Of a stretch of DNA of 41,100 bases, positions 17,057 through 24,935 are shown piece by piece. The notes below the pieces were generated by a model that worked only from the letters and a program-made list of their open reading frames with translations, was not told the DNA's origin and searched no databases. The translations under genes were made by a program, and so were the position numbers. The stretch is from an uncultured Bacteroidota bacterium (lineage in GTDB: Bacteria; Bacteroidota; Bacteroidia; Chitinophagales; Chitinophagaceae): positions 1 to 41,100 of the forward strand of contig CAIMDZ010000191.1 in the NCBI GenBank assembly GCA_903839875.1, read 5' to 3'. Numbering within the stretch: the stretch's first letter is position 1; the number at the start of each line of letters is the position of its first letter.

Positions 17057-18034
17057 ATGCGCACATTTACCATCATTTTTTCAGCCCTTGTACTGGGTAC
17101 TTCGGGTATGAAGGCACAAACCGTTGCTACATTTGAGAGCCTCAGCCTTGCATCTGCAGACACATTTTATGTCAACTATTCATCGTCCGGTTCGGATGTG
17201 GGGTTTAATAACGGGCTGGCACATTTCCCCTGCGTGTATGACACCTCATGGGGTGGTTTCTGGAGTTATGGGTTTGTATATTCCGACAGGACTGATAGCG
17301 TGACCAGTGGTTATACAAACCAGTATTCGGCAAAAACGGCGATAGGGTATGGCGGTTCTGCAAAATATGCTATAGCTTATGGTACCTCTAACAGGGTACT
17401 ACTGCAGGGTGCTGCAACTGACCATCCGGTGAGCGGGGTTTATGTAACCAACAGCACCTATGCTTATAACAGTATGAGAGATGGGGATGCTTTTGCAAGA
17501 AAGTTTCATAATGGCGACTGGTTCAAGCTTTCGGTGCAGGGATATCATGGAGGTACTTTGCAGCCAACAATAGTAAGTACCTACCTGGCTGATTTCCTTT
17601 TCCCGGACACAACCATGAACTACATTCTGAAAAACTGGCAATGGCTGAATCTTGCTTCTCTGGGGCCGGTGGATAGTCTTGACTTTACTTTGAGTTCAAC
17701 GGACAATGGCACATACGGCATGAATACACCTGCTTACTTCTGCATTGATAATTTCACTACAGATGAATCTGCTAATTTATCAGTTGGCAATACAGCTGTG
17801 GCTCCGGTTGCAAAAGTGTATCCAAATCCGGCATTAAATACCTTGTATGTGGATGTCGCTGATAACAACGTGCAATTGGTAGCCTTACTTGATATGGCGG
17901 GAAATGTGATAAGGACATACAATGCATCTTTATCGCATTTGGAGATAAATACGGCAACATTGCCTGCGGGGATATATGTGTTGCAAATGACGGGGAGTGG
18001 AGGAATTGCTACGGTAAAATTTGTGAAACAATAG
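17057..18034 (+). CDS. DUF4465-family T9SS surface protein of the B12 operon
   Basis: The product has 325 residues, with signal peptide MRTFTIIFSALVLGTSGMKA. The body matches what I recall of DUF4465: ATFESLSLASADTFYVNYSS near the start, GFWSYGFVYSDRTDSVTSGY, then SVQGYHGG and a C-terminal NTPAYFCIDNFTT strand. The last 75 residues are a T9SS type A tail (AKVYPNPALNTLYVDVADNN ... LPAGIYVLQMTGSGG, VKFVKQ). It is the first gene after the cobalamin riboswitch. DUF4465-type proteins are regular companions of BtuB receptors in Bacteroidota, and I believe the B12-binding BtuH proteins belong to this group, but I am not certain. Corrinoid capture at the surface is therefore inferred, chiefly from context. 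Confidence 0.8.
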   Translation: MRTFTIIFSALVLGTSGMKAQTVATFESLSLASADTFYVNYSSSGSDVGFNNGLAHFPCVYDTSWGGFWSYGFVYSDRTDSVTSGYTNQYSAKTAIGYGGSAKYAIAYGTSNRVLLQGAATDHPVSGVYVTNSTYAYNSMRDGDAFARKFHNGDWFKLSVQGYHGGTLQPTIVSTYLADFLFPDTTMNYILKNWQWLNLASLGPVDSLDFTLSSTDNGTYGMNTPAYFCIDNFTTDESANLSVGNTAVAPVAKVYPNPALNTLYVDVADNNVQLVALLDMAGNVIRTYNASLSHLEINTATLPAGIYVLQMTGSGGIATVKFVKQ

Positions 18035-18043
18035 CGAGTAACA

Positions 18044-18076
18044 AGATGTGCCACACCTCTGAGGTGTGGCACATCT
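18044..18076. repeat. 33-bp perfect palindrome between the first two B12 operon genes
   Basis: AGATGTGCCACACCTC and GAGGTGTGGCACATCT flank a single central T (18060). The stem would be very stable in RNA. No T-run follows, so it is not a simple terminator. It may be a dispersed repeat, an mRNA stabiliser or a polarity element. Confidence 0.7.
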
Positions 18077-18097
18077 ACAAACATCTAACCAAAGGTT

Positions 18098-19096
18098 ATG
18101 AAACAATATTTTTTCCTTCTTTTGATCGTTTTCCTGAATCAATCCGCTTATGCACAGTATGCGCCACAGGCTGGATTGCCAGGAAGTACTGCAATCAGTG
18201 CAACGAGCGGACAGTTTATTAGTTGGGCCACTCATTGTGTTGTTCAACGTGGGTATATGAATATTGCAAACCCATCATTGGGGTATGCCAGCGCCGGTGA
18301 CAGCAGCCTGGCGATAGGCGCAGCTGATAATAGTATTGTGAGCCTTGGTGATAGTGGTATAGCAGTACTTACTTTTGAACATCCGATAATAAATGGACCG
18401 GGACCAGACTTTGCTGTGTTTGAAAACGGGTTCTTAAATACTGCTAATGACAGCGAGGCTTATTTAGAGCTGGCATTTGTAGAGGTGAGTTCTGACGGGA
18501 TTAATTATTTCAGATTTCCGGTTACATCGCTTACGCAGAATAATGTGCAGATAGGAAATGGGGACTATATCAATGCGTGCAACCTCAGCAACCTGGCAGG
18601 GAAGTATGTTGGGATGTATGGAACTCCGTTTGACCTGAACGACCTGGCCGGCATTGCGAGGCTGGACATCAATAATGTTACCCATGTTCGTGTTGTAGAT
18701 GTGGTGGGTTCTATCGGTGAGCATGGTTCGAGAGATAATTCGGGCAGGGTGATCAATGATCCATATCCTACGCCTTTCCCATCATGTGGTTTTGACCTGG
18801 ATGCGGTGGGGGTTATTAATCAGTCGGGAACGGGTGTAAAAAACCAGAACGAAAAAGTGTCGGTGAATGTTTATCCGAATCCTGCGAGTGACAGAGTTTT
18901 TATCTCGCTGAAAAGTGCGCAGGCGGATGAAGTGACGGCGACGCTTACGAATATTACGGGGCAGGTGCTGCAGTATGTTTCATTGTCGCAAGGTGAAACG
19001 GAGATGCACGTAGCGCAATATCCGGCAGGACTCTATTTTCTTGTTTTACGCGATGCAACAGGCAACCAATGGGTAGAAAAAGTTACAAGGCGCTAA
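18098..19096 (+). CDS. T9SS surface protein of the B12 operon (PEP-CTERM-like beta-sandwich domain)
   Basis: The product has 332 residues, with signal peptide MKQYFFLLLIVFLNQSAYA. The central domain has SLGDSGIAVLTFEHPIINGP, GPDFAVFENGF, YLELAFVEVSSDG, FDLNDLAGI and GFDLDAVGVIN. I associate this pattern (LG.GG.. VL.F ... GPDF.VFEN ... A.V.VS.DG ... G...DL...) with cell-surface proteins found in BtuB loci and in PEP-CTERM exoproteins. A T9SS type A tail ends it (VSVNVYPNPASDRVFISLKS ... YPAGLYFLVLRDATG). It lies 63 bases after the DUF4465 gene, and its last 28 bases overlap the lipoprotein gene that follows. Binding of corrinoid or of the receptor complex is an inference from position. Confidence 0.75.
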   Translation: MKQYFFLLLIVFLNQSAYAQYAPQAGLPGSTAISATSGQFISWATHCVVQRGYMNIANPSLGYASAGDSSLAIGAADNSIVSLGDSGIAVLTFEHPIINGPGPDFAVFENGFLNTANDSEAYLELAFVEVSSDGINYFRFPVTSLTQNNVQIGNGDYINACNLSNLAGKYVGMYGTPFDLNDLAGIARLDINNVTHVRVVDVVGSIGEHGSRDNSGRVINDPYPTPFPSCGFDLDAVGVINQSGTGVKNQNEKVSVNVYPNPASDRVFISLKSAQADEVTATLTNITGQVLQYVSLSQGETEMHVAQYPAGLYFLVLRDATGNQWVEKVTRR

Positions 19097-20145
19097 TCCT
19101 GATTTTATGCTTGCTGGGGGCTTGCGTAAAAGATAAACCGGATGCAGGTGTTAAGCCTGTGCTCACCGGCAGCGGTAATATATATGTGGTCTGCGAAGGG
19201 AGTTATGGAAAAGGTGCTGCTACGCTATACGTGTATGAAAAGAGCAATGACAGCGCCTTTGGAGATATGTATAGCAGTATAAACGGCCAGCCGCTGGGCG
19301 ATGTGTTCCAGAGTATGACGAAGATAGGCGACAGGTTTTTTCTTTGCGTGAATAATTCGGATAAGGTTGTTGCGATTAATTCAGGTGATCTCACTTTTGC
19401 CGGCGTTATCACCATATTCAAGCCAAGGTACATTTTGCAACTAAGCGCAACCAGGGCGTATGTAACTTCGGAATACCGCAACAAGGTGTATATTATCAAT
19501 CCGCAGACGATTCAATTGACTGACTCGTTCAGTTTACCGTACATAAATACGGAGGGCTTATGCCTCTATGGCAACAGCGCATTCATTTGCACCTGGGACA
19601 CAGGTTGTAATGAAATTTACAAGGTGGATATAAACACAAACAAAGTCATTCAAAAAGTGAAGGTAGCGGGATATGCGCCGCAGGAAGTATTGCTGGATAA
19701 AGAGCAGATGCTTTGGGTGCTATCGGGCGATCAGCCGGTGTCTAACCCGAAGGTATGCGCGTTTACACGTATTGACCCATCGTCCGGAGACATACTTGCT
19801 TCTTACACATTTTCGGCTGATGCAAATGTTATTAAGCCGGTATTTAATGCTGCCAGGGACACTTTGTATTTTATAGAAGCAGATTATTTTGGCGGCACCG
19901 CGTATAATGGGATTTACAGGATGGGTATACATGAGGCGGCTTTGCCAACGATCCCGTTTGTTGCTGCAAAGTCATTCCAGGATTTCTGGGGGATAGGAGT
20001 TGATCCGGAAACGGGATTGATTTATGTGGGCGACCCAAAAGGTTGGGGTAAGAAAGGTAGTGTGTATGTATACAGACCTGATGGTACGCTGGTGAAGAGC
20101 TTTGATGTAGGCGAGGGACCGGGGCATTTTTATTTTGATGAGTGA
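19069..20145 (+). CDS. btuG: BtuG-like surface lipoprotein, seven-bladed beta-propeller
   Basis: The product has 358 residues. A lipoprotein signal is clear: LILCLLGAC with lipobox LLGAC and Cys at residue 19. The rest is a YncE/DUF5074-like propeller with repeated blade patterns: GNIYVVCEGSYGKGAATLYV, VVAINSGDLTFAGVI, KVYIINPQTIQLTDSF, EIYKVDINTNKVIQKV, GLIYVGDPKGWGKKGSVYVY. In Bacteroides, BtuG propeller lipoproteins bind B12 with extreme affinity at the cell surface and sit on BtuB. Same order here: riboswitch upstream, BtuB-like receptor 24 bases downstream. The start (ATG 19069) lies inside the preceding gene, indicating translational coupling. Assignment rests on fold, lipid anchor and context. 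Confidence 0.8.
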   Translation: MGRKSYKALILILCLLGACVKDKPDAGVKPVLTGSGNIYVVCEGSYGKGAATLYVYEKSNDSAFGDMYSSINGQPLGDVFQSMTKIGDRFFLCVNNSDKVVAINSGDLTFAGVITIFKPRYILQLSATRAYVTSEYRNKVYIINPQTIQLTDSFSLPYINTEGLCLYGNSAFICTWDTGCNEIYKVDINTNKVIQKVKVAGYAPQEVLLDKEQMLWVLSGDQPVSNPKVCAFTRIDPSSGDILASYTFSADANVIKPVFNAARDTLYFIEADYFGGTAYNGIYRMGIHEAALPTIPFVAAKSFQDFWGIGVDPETGLIYVGDPKGWGKKGSVYVYRPDGTLVKSFDVGEGPGHFYFDE

Positions 20146-20169
20146 GAGTTTTTGAAAATGGTTGCTGAA

Positions 20170-22128
20170 ATGAATATATTTTCAAAGGCATTATTATTTG
20201 CAATAATGGTGTGCTGTTTGCCATGCAAAATATTTGCCCAGCAAGTAATGGATACGACATTACAGGAAGTAAAAATCCACGGCAAGCATAAAAATTCCTA
20301 CGACACAAAAGTAAATGACTTCTCGCCGGGCCAGAAGATAAAGACCATTGACAGCGCTACGCTGCAGCAATTCCAGTTGCAGAGCATGGCAAGTATGCTG
20401 ACACAGCAGACGCCGGTGTTTGTTAAGTCTTACGGGTTTAACGGATTAGCTACGCTGAACTTCAGAGGATCGTCGTCGGCGCAGTCAATGGTATTGTGGA
20501 ATGGGGTGCCAATACAGAATGCGGCTTTGGGGATTTCGGATATATCTACACTACCTGTGCTGTTTATGAGCAAGGTGCATATTGATTATGGTAGTTCTGC
20601 GGCACTGCTGGGTAGTGGAAATGTGGGCGGTGCGCTGCTTATCGAAAATGAATCGCCTGTGTTTGATTCCGGGAAAAGGACTTTATCATTTTGCGGAGGT
20701 GTTGGTAGTTTTAATCAATACATGGCCGGCATTAAAGAGAGCAGGTCATTCAGACACTGGTATTTTTCGGCAAAGGCTTTTGCGCAATATGCTGAAAATA
20801 ATTTCAATTATACCAATAGTCCTGGTAACAAAACAACCCTTACCAACAGCAAGTTGCAAAGTGAGGCTGTAATGTTACAGGCCGCTTATAAGATGAGTGA
20901 AGAAAATGTACTTAGTCTGTGCGCCTGGTACCAGCAATACGAACGGCAAATACCTCCTGCATTATTTGAAAATTACTCTGATAAGAACCAAACGGATGGG
21001 TCGCTGAGAACGCTGCTGGAATGGAAAAAACACAGGAGGGATAATAGCTGGTATTTAAAATCTTCGTTTACCAGGGATGAAACGCATTACAGGGATGATG
21101 CTATACTGATTAAGTCAGATAATGTTGTATACCAATTTTATAATGAAGCAGGCTACAGAAGAGACTTGCCTCAATTCGGTAAAGTGTTGGTTTTTATACC
21201 TGTGCAGGTATCATGGCTGCCGCAGGCCGATGGGACCAAACAGCAGGATAAGGCTGCGATTGCCGCTGCATACGAAGTTCAGTTTTTTAATAACAAACTG
21301 GAAATTGCAGTAAACGGAAGAGGAGAGACAATCATTGCGCAATCAAAAGATTCATCTGTTAAACACACTTTTATTCTGCCGGGTTTAAATGCTTCGTTTA
21401 CCCTTACAAATTGGTTGTCGCTGAGGGGAAATGTGCAGCGCACTTACCGCGCACCTACCCTGAATGAGTTATATTATTTTCCCGGTGGCAATATTAGTCT
21501 GAAACCAGAACAGGGGTGGAGCGAGGATGGGGGGTATGCCATGAAATTCAATGCTGGTAAGACTTCAGTTTTTCATGATCTCTCCTTATTTACGAGGGAC
21601 ATTCATGATTGGATATACTGGTTTGGCGGAGCGATATGGACGCCGCATAATATTGCTGAGGTGCATAGCAGGGGTGTGGAGACGGAAAATAATTTAAGCG
21701 TGAATGTGGGTCATGGTATGCCGCATTGGAAATTACATTTAGGCGTCAATACTTCTTATGTTTTGGCAACCACTGTCACCAGCTATATTTACAACGATGG
21801 CAGTGTTGGCAAACAAATTCCGTACACACCAAGGTATAACGGTCAGGTGAATGTGGGGTTTTCGTATGCGCACCGTGATAAAGAGTTTTCTTTTAACTAT
21901 AACCACTCCTATACCGGCTACCGGTTTACTACCACCGACGAGTCCTCCTATATTTTGCCTTATCAGACAGGCAACGTTCAACTGATGTATAAAACGGAGG
22001 TTTTTCATCACCCGGTTCAGTTCATTGGTGCCTGCAATAATATCTGGAATACACAATACCAGGTAGTAGATCAGCGGCCAATGCCGGGAACGAACTGGAC
22101 AATTGGTGTGCAATTGACACTAAAATAA
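20170..22128 (+). CDS. btuB: TonB-dependent outer-membrane receptor, BtuB-like (cobalamin)
   Basis: The product has 652 residues. Of the in-frame starts (TTG 20152, ATG 20158, ATG 20170) I prefer 20170, which gives the signal peptide MNIFSKALLFAIMVCCLPCK before IFAQQ. Next come TTLQEVKIHGKHKN, a TonB-box-like segment, and the plug domain (LATLNFRGSSSAQSMVLWNG, IPQNA-like loop, VHIDYGSSAALLGSGNVGGA). The rest is alternating beta-strand sequence of a 22-strand barrel (ITLRGNVQRTYRAPTLNELY-like segment near residue 430, then KPEQGWSEDGGY), ending in GTNWTIGVQLTLK. Substrate (cobalamin) is inferred from the riboswitch and the BtuG-like partner. Inner-membrane BtuCD and BtuF are not in the window. 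Confidence 0.88.
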   Translation: MNIFSKALLFAIMVCCLPCKIFAQQVMDTTLQEVKIHGKHKNSYDTKVNDFSPGQKIKTIDSATLQQFQLQSMASMLTQQTPVFVKSYGFNGLATLNFRGSSSAQSMVLWNGVPIQNAALGISDISTLPVLFMSKVHIDYGSSAALLGSGNVGGALLIENESPVFDSGKRTLSFCGGVGSFNQYMAGIKESRSFRHWYFSAKAFAQYAENNFNYTNSPGNKTTLTNSKLQSEAVMLQAAYKMSEENVLSLCAWYQQYERQIPPALFENYSDKNQTDGSLRTLLEWKKHRRDNSWYLKSSFTRDETHYRDDAILIKSDNVVYQFYNEAGYRRDLPQFGKVLVFIPVQVSWLPQADGTKQQDKAAIAAAYEVQFFNNKLEIAVNGRGETIIAQSKDSSVKHTFILPGLNASFTLTNWLSLRGNVQRTYRAPTLNELYYFPGGNISLKPEQGWSEDGGYAMKFNAGKTSVFHDLSLFTRDIHDWIYWFGGAIWTPHNIAEVHSRGVETENNLSVNVGHGMPHWKLHLGVNTSYVLATTVTSYIYNDGSVGKQIPYTPRYNGQVNVGFSYAHRDKEFSFNYNHSYTGYRFTTTDESSYILPYQTGNVQLMYKTEVFHHPVQFIGACNNIWNTQYQVVDQRPMPGTNWTIGVQLTLK

Positions 22129-22149
22129 AATTAATGACTATTGCCGGAA

Positions 22150-22272
22150 TCAATAAAAGCGGGACTGTCCGTTATTGCCATGGTGGTAGCGTGCAGGGTA
22201 TTGGTGATGTGCGCAACTGCTTACTCCAAGGACGATCAAAAGGGCGAAAGCAATAATAATTCTGTTTTTCAT
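22150..22272 (-). CDS. 40-residue His-rich small lipoprotein
   Basis: The minus strand encodes MKNRIIIAFALLIVLGVSSC followed by AHHQYPARYHHGNNGQSRFY and a TGA stop. It has a Lys/Arg start, a hydrophobic core and lipobox GVSSC, so it should be lipidated at Cys20, leaving a 20-residue His/Tyr/Asn-rich tail after the Cys. Such tiny lipoproteins are frequent in Bacteroidota and are easily missed. It converges on the btuB-like gene, with a 21-base gap. The plus-strand frame over the same bases has no sensible product. Function unknown. Metal binding by the His pairs is a guess. Confidence 0.65.
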   Translation of the reverse strand: MKNRIIIAFALLIVLGVSSCAHHQYPARYHHGNNGQSRFY

Positions 22273-22334
22273 CAGGTAAAAAATTTGTCGGTAAAAATAA
22301 TTAAAAACAAATCAAAATCGGTGTTTTTACATAG

Positions 22335-22354
22335 TTTACATAAATTTATGTAAA
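22335..22354. promoter_or_regulatory. perfect 20-bp palindrome, candidate operator
   Basis: TTTACATAAATTTATGTAAA is identical to its reverse complement. It ends 12 bases before the ATG at 22367, where a bound dimeric repressor would block transcription or the start. Flanking CATAG and CTATG extend it imperfectly. No regulator gene is adjacent. Confidence 0.5.
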
Positions 22355-22366
22355 ATCTATGATATT

Positions 22367-22870
22367 ATGGCTCAAATTGATTGGAGTAAATTCTCCCACA
22401 AAATTTACCTGAATGCTTCAATCCAGAAAGTGTATGACTCCTGGACAACCAGAGCTGGACTGGAAAGCTGGTTTCTGCGTAAGGCGGAATTTACAATGCT
22501 AAACGGAGCGATAAGGGAAGATATCAGCCCGGTTCAAAAGGGCGACACTTATTCCTGGTTGTGGCACGGTCATCCTGATACTACCACAGAGCGTGACGTG
22601 GTAACAGAAGCAAATGGGAGCGACAGGTTTCAGTTCATTTTTGGAAAGGCAGGAGTGGTTACCGTTTCTCTCCGGCAAATAGAAGATAACGTAACAGAAA
22701 TGATATTGACTCAAGACCAGATACCAACAGATGAAGCAGGTAAGTATAATTTTCATGTTGGCTGCTCAACCGGGTGGTCATTTTACGAAGGAAATATTAA
22801 ATCCGTATTGGAAGGGGGGCTTGACCTGAGGAATAAGAATCCTGCCTATACAAATGTAATAAATTCATAA
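22367..22870 (+). CDS. SRPBCC/AHSA1-domain protein
   Basis: The product has 167 residues and is cytoplasmic, with no signal peptide. It matches the AHSA1 (Hsp90 activator homologue) branch of the START-like fold: SHKIYLNASIQKVYDSWTTR and GLESWFLRKAEF at the N-terminus, GDTYSWLWHGHP in the middle, and CSTGWSFYEGNIKSVLEGG LDLR near the C-terminus. These proteins bind small hydrophobic ligands in a helix-grip cavity. Specific function is unknown. In many genomes they are paired with an ArsR-type regulator, which is absent here, although a perfect palindrome sits just upstream of the start. Confidence 0.8.
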   Translation: MAQIDWSKFSHKIYLNASIQKVYDSWTTRAGLESWFLRKAEFTMLNGAIREDISPVQKGDTYSWLWHGHPDTTTERDVVTEANGSDRFQFIFGKAGVVTVSLRQIEDNVTEMILTQDQIPTDEAGKYNFHVGCSTGWSFYEGNIKSVLEGGLDLRNKNPAYTNVINS

Positions 22871-22930
22871 TTTTAATTTTAGTTATCCAATAAAAACTTA
22901 GCAAAAAAATGTTGTAATAACATAGAAAGT

Positions 22931-22945
22931 GTTATATTGTATAAC
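22931..22945. promoter_or_regulatory. inverted repeat in the esterase promoter region
   Basis: GTTATA-TTG-TATAAC is a perfect 6-bp inverted repeat 24 bases before the ATG at 22970. It overlaps TAACTTTT, a one-mismatch -7 box. It could be an operator. It could also be chance in AT-rich DNA. Confidence 0.3.
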
Positions 22946-22969
22946 TTTTCAAACTAAAATAGCTTAACA

Positions 22970-24169
22970 ATGAGAAAGCATCACTTAATTATGCTGTGTA
23001 TTATATTTATGTACACGTCTAAAATTTATGCCCAGTGCCCATCAGGACGTTATCTGAATGAGATATTTCCGACGGTAAGCACTACTACCGTTACTTATTC
23101 TGCTCCGTATAATCTGCAAATGGATATTTACCAACCTGTTGGAGATACTTTGTCTAAACGACCTCTGATAATTCTTGCACATGGGGGAAGTTTCATTAGT
23201 GGCACAAAAAATGACGATACTACTATCCTCAGGTTAGACACTAATTTTGCCAAGCGTGGATATGTTACCGTATCTATTGATTACCGCCTTACTACACTTG
23301 CCAATCTTGTAGACTCTGCAATGGCTTTTGATGCAGTTATTAAAGCAATGAGCGATGGCAAGGCTGCGATCAGGTATTTTGTAAAAGACGCGGCTACAAC
23401 CAATACTTACAAAATTGACACCAATAATATTTTTATCGGGGGCAATTCTGCCGGAGCTGTTTTGTTTATGCATGTAGGATACTTAGATAGTTTGGGAGAG
23501 TGTCCGCCATACCTTGCTTCTGCTATGGGCACTAATGGAGGTTTTGAAGGTAACAGCGGAAATGCGGGCTATACAACCAAATCGAAGGGGATTATTAACC
23601 TGGCAGGAGCCTTAAATACCGCTGCATTTGTTGGCCCGGGAGATAAACCTTCTGCAAATGCTCAGGGTACGGTTGATAATGTAGTTCCATACAACTGCGG
23701 TCATCCGTTAGGTGGTATAGTACCTGTTCAATTATGCGGCCTCGGGGTTTTGGAGCCTGTATATGTCTCCAATAGCATTTATCACATGAGCCATGTATTT
23801 CCCGGAGATGGCCACGTACCCTGGTCAACTGACCTGGTTAAATTTCATACAGTTGACTCTATGATCACTGTATTTCTTTACAATCTTGTTTGCACAGGTA
23901 TTGCGTCAGTAAATGAAGTTAATACAAATACTGAGGTAGCATTATTCCCGAATCCGGTAAATGAAATACTCAATGTCCGTTCCTCGCAGGCCGTGAATGA
24001 TATAGCACTTTATGATGAAACCGGCAGGGTAGTGTATGATGCGAAAAACATCAACAAAGAAAATTATGAAATAAATACATCAAGACTGAGCAAAGGACTT
24101 TATTTTGTACGGATCAGTTTCAGTAACATGAATAATTCGCCTGTAGTAAGAAGGGTAGTGGTGGAATAA
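22970..24169 (+). CDS. secreted alpha/beta-hydrolase (carboxylesterase type) with T9SS sorting domain
   Basis: The product has 399 residues, with signal peptide MRKHHLIMLCIIFMYTSKIYA then QCPSGRY. The hydrolase domain shows the oxyanion motif LAHGGSFISG, the nucleophile elbow GGNSAGA (Ser in GNSAG) and a late GDGHVPW that may carry the catalytic His. The order resembles carboxylesterase/lipase-family bacterial enzymes. A T9SS type A tail follows from about residue 325 (ALFPNPVNEILNVRS ... LSKGLYFVRISFSN, VRRVVVE). The enzyme should act outside the cell on ester substrates. The exact substrate cannot be read. It is convergent with the DinB-fold gene, with a shared hairpin between them. Confidence 0.85.
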   Translation: MRKHHLIMLCIIFMYTSKIYAQCPSGRYLNEIFPTVSTTTVTYSAPYNLQMDIYQPVGDTLSKRPLIILAHGGSFISGTKNDDTTILRLDTNFAKRGYVTVSIDYRLTTLANLVDSAMAFDAVIKAMSDGKAAIRYFVKDAATTNTYKIDTNNIFIGGNSAGAVLFMHVGYLDSLGECPPYLASAMGTNGGFEGNSGNAGYTTKSKGIINLAGALNTAAFVGPGDKPSANAQGTVDNVVPYNCGHPLGGIVPVQLCGLGVLEPVYVSNSIYHMSHVFPGDGHVPWSTDLVKFHTVDSMITVFLYNLVCTGIASVNEVNTNTEVALFPNPVNEILNVRSSQAVNDIALYDETGRVVYDAKNINKENYEINTSRLSKGLYFVRISFSNMNNSPVVRRVVVE

Positions 24170-24278
24170 GTAGGGTGGCCTCTCCCGGCCTCTCCAAATG
24201 AGAGGTGAGGTCGAATGAAATGCTTAACAAATGCCAATCAATACAAAAAAAATGAACTAATAATCCCAGGTGTTTTTT

Positions 24279-24318
24279 ATAAAATGCGGCAATGTGGATT
24301 CACATTGCCGCATTTTAT
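24279..24318. terminator. bidirectional hairpin terminator between convergent genes
   Basis: ATAAAATGCGGCAATGTG (24279-24296) and CACATTGCCGCATTTTAT (24301-24318) form a perfect 18-bp stem around GATT. A/T-rich ends on both sides supply U-tracts in both orientations. It sits 16 bases beyond the minus-strand stop at 24335 and about 110 bases after the plus-strand stop at 24169. Confidence 0.75.
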
Positions 24319-24334
24319 ATTATCCCCTACTAAC

Positions 24335-24874
24335 TTAGTTAGCAATTGCCTCAGCAGGAGCTGTTTCAGCATTTGTTGCTTCCATTTCATCAGCAGTTGG
24401 CCCATACATGCCCGGAATGGGTATATCGAGCAGACGGAGGTAAACGCCTAATTGTGCACGGTGATGATAGTGATGGCTGAGTGCGAATGAGCGTAGTACA
24501 GCTTTCTTAGGTAGTGTAAAGTAAACCTGGTCACCGTTTCGCAAAGTCCACATTTTGTCAAAGTCCTCATCTTTTGAATTTTCCAGTGCATTTACACCCT
24601 CATTCACATTCTTGTCAAGGATGTCTAATAGTTCCTGGGTACTCTGTGCAATATGAGGTTTGTACTCAGTTTTTGCAAAGTCAAGTTCATCCGTAGTCAT
24701 AGTTGCTGTAACCCATCCGGGTATTTCGGCAACATGTGTAGCAAGACGACCTAAAGACATGGACTTGCGATGTGGTTTCCAGTCATTTTTTTCAACGGGA
24801 ACGCGTTCCAGGATTTTGCGTGTGTTCGCAGCTTCCATTTTCATTTCTGCAATTAATGCGTGGTTTTGTGACAT
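24335..24874 (-). CDS. DinB-family protein (four-helix, metal-binding fold)
   Basis: The product has 179 residues and is cytoplasmic. DinB-superfamily features are the early VEKNDWKPHRKSMSLGRLAT and HVAEIPGW segment, with a His in the first helix pair, and the conserved late LSHHYHHRAQLGVYLRLLDI segment, where HxxxH-like histidines complete the metal site, followed by PIPGMYGPTADE. The family includes thiol-dependent transferases and many proteins of unknown activity. Nothing indicates the substrate here. The last 15 or so residues (ATNAETAPAEAIAN) are a low-complexity tail. It is transcribed divergently from the EEP-family gene at 24936. Confidence 0.85.
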   Translation of the reverse strand: MSQNHALIAEMKMEAANTRKILERVPVEKNDWKPHRKSMSLGRLATHVAEIPGWVTATMTTDELDFAKTEYKPHIAQSTQELLDILDKNVNEGVNALENSKDEDFDKMWTLRNGDQVYFTLPKKAVLRSFALSHHYHHRAQLGVYLRLLDIPIPGMYGPTADEMEATNAETAPAEAIAN

Positions 24875-24935
24875 AGCAGTGTATTTTTGTGAACGTTAAA
24901 TAAATAATAAGGAATCAAATTTAACTATAAAAATC

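Noticed and set aside
22141-22353. Plus-strand 70-codon frame after the btuB-like gene
   Set aside because: It has no ATG start and no recognisable product. The opposite strand encodes a well-formed small lipoprotein over the same bases.
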